From Eubacterium sp. (GTDB lineage Bacteria > Bacillota > Clostridia > Oscillospirales > Acutalibacteraceae), in NCBI GenBank assembly GCA_014465955.1, contig JACTVT010000002.1, forward strand, positions 1-64,000: 64,000 nt of DNA. The letters run 5' to 3'. The notes beneath the pieces were generated by a model. That model was not told where the DNA came from and ran no database searches. It was given only the letters and a program-made list of their open reading frames with translations. The position numbers were made by a program, and so were the translations under genes. This document shows positions 61,399 through 64,000 of this stretch, piece after piece. Positions within the stretch are counted from its first letter, which is position 1, and each line of letters begins with the position of its first letter.

Positions 61399-63149
61399 TA
61401 TTCAAGCACCCCCTTCTGCTGCGTTTCGTAAATTTCTTTGTAAATATCATTTGTTTCAATCAGTTCATCGTGCGTGCCGATACCCTTGATTTCACCGTCG
61501 TCAACAACAAGAATTTTATCAGCATCTTTAACTGAACTGATACGCTGAGCAATAATAAACACGGTTGTGTCCGAAAGTTCGGTATAAAAACTGTTTCTGA
61601 TTTTTGCCTCTGTCGCCGTATCAACTGCGCTTGTAGAGTCATCAAGAATAAGAATTTTCGGCTTTTTAATCATTGCACGGGCAATACAGAGCCTCTGCTT
61701 CTGACCGCCCGAAAGGTTAAGGCCGCCCTGAACAAGTTCGGTATCGTAACCGTTTGGCTGACGCATAATAAAATCGTGAGCCTGCGCAGCCTTGCACGCC
61801 GCAATAATTTCTTCATCCGTGGCATTCTGATTGCCCCAGCGGATATTATCCTTAATCGTGCCTGTGAACAGAACATTTTTCTGAAGCACAACGCCTATCA
61901 TATCACGCAGTGCTGTTAAATCGTAATCACGCACATCAACACCGTCAATCAGCACACTGCCGTTTGTAACATCGTAAAGCCTCGGAATCAGATTTACAAG
62001 GCTTGATTTTCCGCAGCCCGTGCCGCCGACTATACCGATGATTTCACCTGCTTTTGCAGTAAAACTGATATTGTCAAGAATATTGTCACCGCTCGTCTGT
62101 GTGGAATATTTGAAATCAACATTTCTGAATTCAACTTCGCCCTTAACGTCATTTTTTTCGGGAAGATAAGGCTTTTCGGGATTTGTAATGTCAATTTCAG
62201 TGTCAAGCACTTCAACAACACGGTCGCCGCACGCCTTGCTCCTTGCAACCATGATAAGCATCATCGAAATCATCATAAGGTTCATAACAACCTGCATAAT
62301 GTAAGAGGCGAAAACAGAAATTTCCTCAACAGCCATTGTGCCGTGATAAGCATCAAGCGAGCCTTTATAATAAATCATAACAATAATTGCATTGAACATC
62401 AGCAGCAAAACAGGCATAAGCGTTACAATCAGACCCGATGCCTTTGCTCCCATTCCTGCAAGGTCGTCAGACGCTTTTTTGAATTTTTCCTTTTCGTGCT
62501 CTTCACGCACATATGCCTTAACAACACGGATACCGATAAGATTTTCCTGCACAACACGGTTTACATTATCAATCTTTTTCTGCATTTTCTGAAACATAGG
62601 AAAACCGAACTTCATAACAAGTACAACTATTACCGCAACAATCGGCAGTAAAAAAATCAAAAACGCACTCATTTTAGGGTTAATTCTGAAAGCGAAAACA
62701 GCCGCAACTATCATAAGTGCAGGGCCTCTTACAAGAATACGAAGTCCCATCATAACGGTGTTCTGAAGTGCCGTAACATCATTTGTAAGCCTTGTAGTAA
62801 GCGATGCTGTGGAGAATTCATCTATATTTTTAAATGAAAATGCACTGATTTTTTTGTACATATCATTACGAAGTCTGAAAGCAAAGCGCTGGCTTACAAT
62901 GGCAGATGCTTTCATTGTTGCAAGACCTCCGCACAGGCCCAGGGCGGCAAGGCAGAGCATAATCACGCCGAGTTTTATAACGGCAGTTCTTGTATCTTCC
63001 ACAGACGTGCTATCTTTTACCAAAGTATAAATATTTTTGGCAAATGACGGCATGGCAAGTTCGCACATAGCCTCAATAATCATGCCTGACGCACTTACGG
63101 CTGCAAGAAGCCAAAGCCCTTTCATATATTTTGCAAGTTTTTTCAGCAT
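61398..63149 (-). CDS. ABC exporter half-transporter A (heterodimeric multidrug type)
   Basis: A 583-aa TMD-NBD protein. Walker A GIVGGTGCGKSSL, signature NLSGGQKQRLCIARA, Walker B ILILDDSTSAVD: here Asp-Asp-Ser replaces Asp-Glu-Ala, so the catalytic Glu of this half is lost, as expected for the degenerate site of heterodimeric exporters. The frame opens at 63203; AGGAGG supports ATG 63149. Lies downstream of a MarR gene. Confidence 0.93.
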   Translation of the reverse strand: MLKKLAKYMKGLWLLAAVSASGMIIEAMCELAMPSFAKNIYTLVKDSTSVEDTRTAVIKLGVIMLCLAALGLCGGLATMKASAIVSQRFAFRLRNDMYKKISAFSFKNIDEFSTASLTTRLTNDVTALQNTVMMGLRILVRGPALMIVAAVFAFRINPKMSAFLIFLLPIVAVIVVLVMKFGFPMFQKMQKKIDNVNRVVQENLIGIRVVKAYVREEHEKEKFKKASDDLAGMGAKASGLIVTLMPVLLLMFNAIIVMIYYKGSLDAYHGTMAVEEISVFASYIMQVVMNLMMISMMLIMVARSKACGDRVVEVLDTEIDITNPEKPYLPEKNDVKGEVEFRNVDFKYSTQTSGDNILDNISFTAKAGEIIGIVGGTGCGKSSLVNLIPRLYDVTNGSVLIDGVDVRDYDLTALRDMIGVVLQKNVLFTGTIKDNIRWGNQNATDEEIIAACKAAQAHDFIMRQPNGYDTELVQGGLNLSGGQKQRLCIARAMIKKPKILILDDSTSAVDTATEAKIRNSFYTELSDTTVFIIAQRISSVKDADKILVVDDGEIKGIGTHDELIETNDIYKEIYETQQKGVLE

Positions 63150-63179
63150 AAAAAGTCCTCCTTTAGTTTGAATGATTTT

Positions 63180-63366
63180 ACGGGAGGGCACGGACCGGTA
63201 CACAGCCGTCCCCCTTTGTCACTTCGTGACATTGCTTCGCTACCCTTTTGCCACTGCGTGGCATTTCCCCTGATAGGGGAATCTTCTCACACTGTGGGGG
63301 AATCTCCCTCCCCTACAAAAAACTTTAATGTAACTCTGTAGGGGCAGGTCTCTGTGCCTGCCCGTT
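63180..63366. repeat. Mosaic of dispersed palindromes between marR and the exporter
   Basis: CGGGAGGGCACGGACC, CACTTCGTGACATTGC, CCACTGCGTGGCATTTCCCC and a complete GTAGGGGCAGGTCTCTGTGC unit (63339-63365). Several hairpins could lower read-through from marR. Confidence 0.75.
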
Positions 63367-63378
63367 TTTTCACGGTTA

Positions 63379-63822
63379 TCAATCCGTGAAATTCCGTATC
63401 GCCTTTTCAAGCAGATATGCCAGTTGTTTCTGCTCCTCCTCAGTCATACCTTTTTTAATAACAGACTCAAGACTTTCCATCTTCTCACGTGTTTTTTCGG
63501 GAGCGGATTTCGCCTTTTCGGTAGGATAAAGCCTTATGATACGGGCATTATCCTTATCCTCTTTTTTTATGATAAACCCTGCTTTTTCCATTCTTTTAAC
63601 GGAAACGCTTGCCGTTGCAGGCGAAACGCCCAGTCTTTTGGCAAGTTCTCCGAGTGTAATTCCTTCTTTGCTTATAACAGCAAACAAAATATCCTGCTGA
63701 CCTGAAAAAAGACCCTGTTCAGCAAGGCTTTCATTAAAAATTCTTCTTATTATCTTAGATAAATGCGTAATTCTCGGCCCTACCATATCGGCAGGCGGAG
63801 CACAGTGTTTATCACCAAACAT
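63379..63822 (-). CDS. MarR-family transcriptional regulator
   Basis: A 147-aa winged-helix repressor: LFSGQQDILFAVISKEGITLGELAKRLGVSPATASVSVKRMEKAGFIIKKEDKDNARIIRLYPTEKA in pieces contains the recognition helix (VSPATASVSVKRM) and wing (DKDNARIIRLYPT). AGGGAAATC precedes the ATG. Drug-responsive control of the downstream exporter is inferred from order. Confidence 0.92.
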   Translation of the reverse strand: MFGDKHCAPPADMVGPRITHLSKIIRRIFNESLAEQGLFSGQQDILFAVISKEGITLGELAKRLGVSPATASVSVKRMEKAGFIIKKEDKDNARIIRLYPTEKAKSAPEKTREKMESLESVIKKGMTEEEQKQLAYLLEKAIRNFTD

Positions 63823-63846
63823 ATTGATTTCCCTTATTTTTCAGCA

Positions 63847-63874
63847 TTTTAGCCGACTAACGTTAGGCGGCTAA
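63847..63874. promoter_or_regulatory. MarR operator candidate
   Basis: A 28-bp inverted repeat, TTTAGCCGACTAAC / GTTAGGCGGCTAAA, one mismatch, just downstream of the marR promoter -10 box and about 25 bases before its start codon. Confidence 0.75.
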
Positions 63875-63879
63875 AGATT

Positions 63880-63907
63880 ATTTTAGCATAAACTTCCAAA
63901 AAGTCAA
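63880..63907 (-). promoter_or_regulatory. marR promoter
   Basis: On the minus strand TTGACT (63902-63907) and TAAAAT (63880-63885), 16-bp spacing, next to the operator. Confidence 0.75.
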
Positions 63908-63915
63908 GATTTTTA

Positions 63916-63944
63916 TTGTAAACAAAAAATGAATGTGTTAAAAT
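63916..63944 (+). promoter_or_regulatory. Promoter of the gene running off the right edge
   Basis: TTGTAA (63916-63921), 17-bp spacer, TAAAAT (63939-63944). Confidence 0.65.
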
Positions 63945-63990
63945 ACTCTCTTGTCGGCGGAATACGAAATAAAATCAGGGGATTAAGACT

Positions 63991-64000
63991 ATGAATTTAT
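63991..64000 (+). CDS. Start of a gene cut by the window edge
   Basis: ATG AAT TTA at 63991 with CAGGGGATT upstream and a promoter at 63916-63944. Only three codons are visible, so nothing can be said of the product. It is divergent from marR and could share its operator region. Confidence 0.4.

Noticed and set aside
12275..63366. CRISPR array
   Set aside because: Repeats are dispersed, palindromic and of several families, without regular spacers or cas genes.

Overview
The window looks like a chromosome segment of a low-to-moderate GC Clostridia bacterium, probably a gut Oscillospirales/Ruminococcaceae-type organism. This is inferred from the Firmicutes-type rimP-nusA-ylxR-ylxQ-infB-rbfA-nrnA-truB-ribF operon, the split transketolase, an SPxTG/class B sortase pair, strong AGGAGG-type ribosome binding sites, and many short intergenic palindromes. 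No 16S rRNA or complete tRNA is present, so the placement is approximate.

Region 1 (1 to about 12.2 kb) is accessory DNA. It starts with a MazF-type toxin and a 59-residue partner ORF. A translationally coupled triplet of large serine recombinases follows (674-4727); the middle member lacks the catalytic domain. Next, divergent from an XRE regulator, is a tightly overlapping six-gene operon (5382-9807): RepA-like AAA ATPase, a 611-aa serine recombinase whose zinc-ribbon/coiled-coil region is replaced by an unfamiliar domain, three stand-alone diverged copies of that same domain, and a small XRE protein. This is the best candidate in the window for an undescribed system. A PIN-like nuclease candidate with a C-terminal zinc-finger tail follows. 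The region ends in a 199-bp direct repeat (period 217 bp) that carries the 3' end of a tRNA gene. None of the GTAGGG-type palindromes that pepper the rest of the window was seen left of 12.27 kb, which supports foreign origin.

Region 2 (12.6-21.2 kb, minus strand) is the conserved translation/RNA-metabolism operon from rimP to ribF plus a HAD phosphatase, read from one consensus promoter near 21.2 kb. Region 3 (21.2-33.9 kb, minus) holds a secreted papain-like cysteine peptidase with cell-wall-binding repeats and its neighbour, a GH13 alpha-glucosidase, a TrpXYZ-like ABC transporter, a GtrA-like membrane protein, a membrane-anchored metallophosphoesterase and a GH63-like glucosidase.

Region 4 (33.9-43.1 kb) has an isolated BY-kinase triad (Wzz-like, tyrosine kinase, PHP phosphatase), a YdcF protein, a pyridoxal kinase/ECF S-component pair, a CAP plus SLH surface protein, a PI-PLC-like protein and a PHP two-gene unit. 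An exact 190-bp inverted repeat joins 12.35 kb and 43.12 kb. Region 5 (43.4-54.1 kb) has split transketolase, MgtE, a surface-protein pair with Rpe, a ClC transporter, a short attenuated transcript, and NfeD/SPFH. Region 6 (54.3-64 kb) has an exported protein of unknown function, an SPETG substrate/sortase B/LCP cluster, a two-component system destroyed by an internal deletion, and a MarR-controlled heterodimeric ABC exporter.
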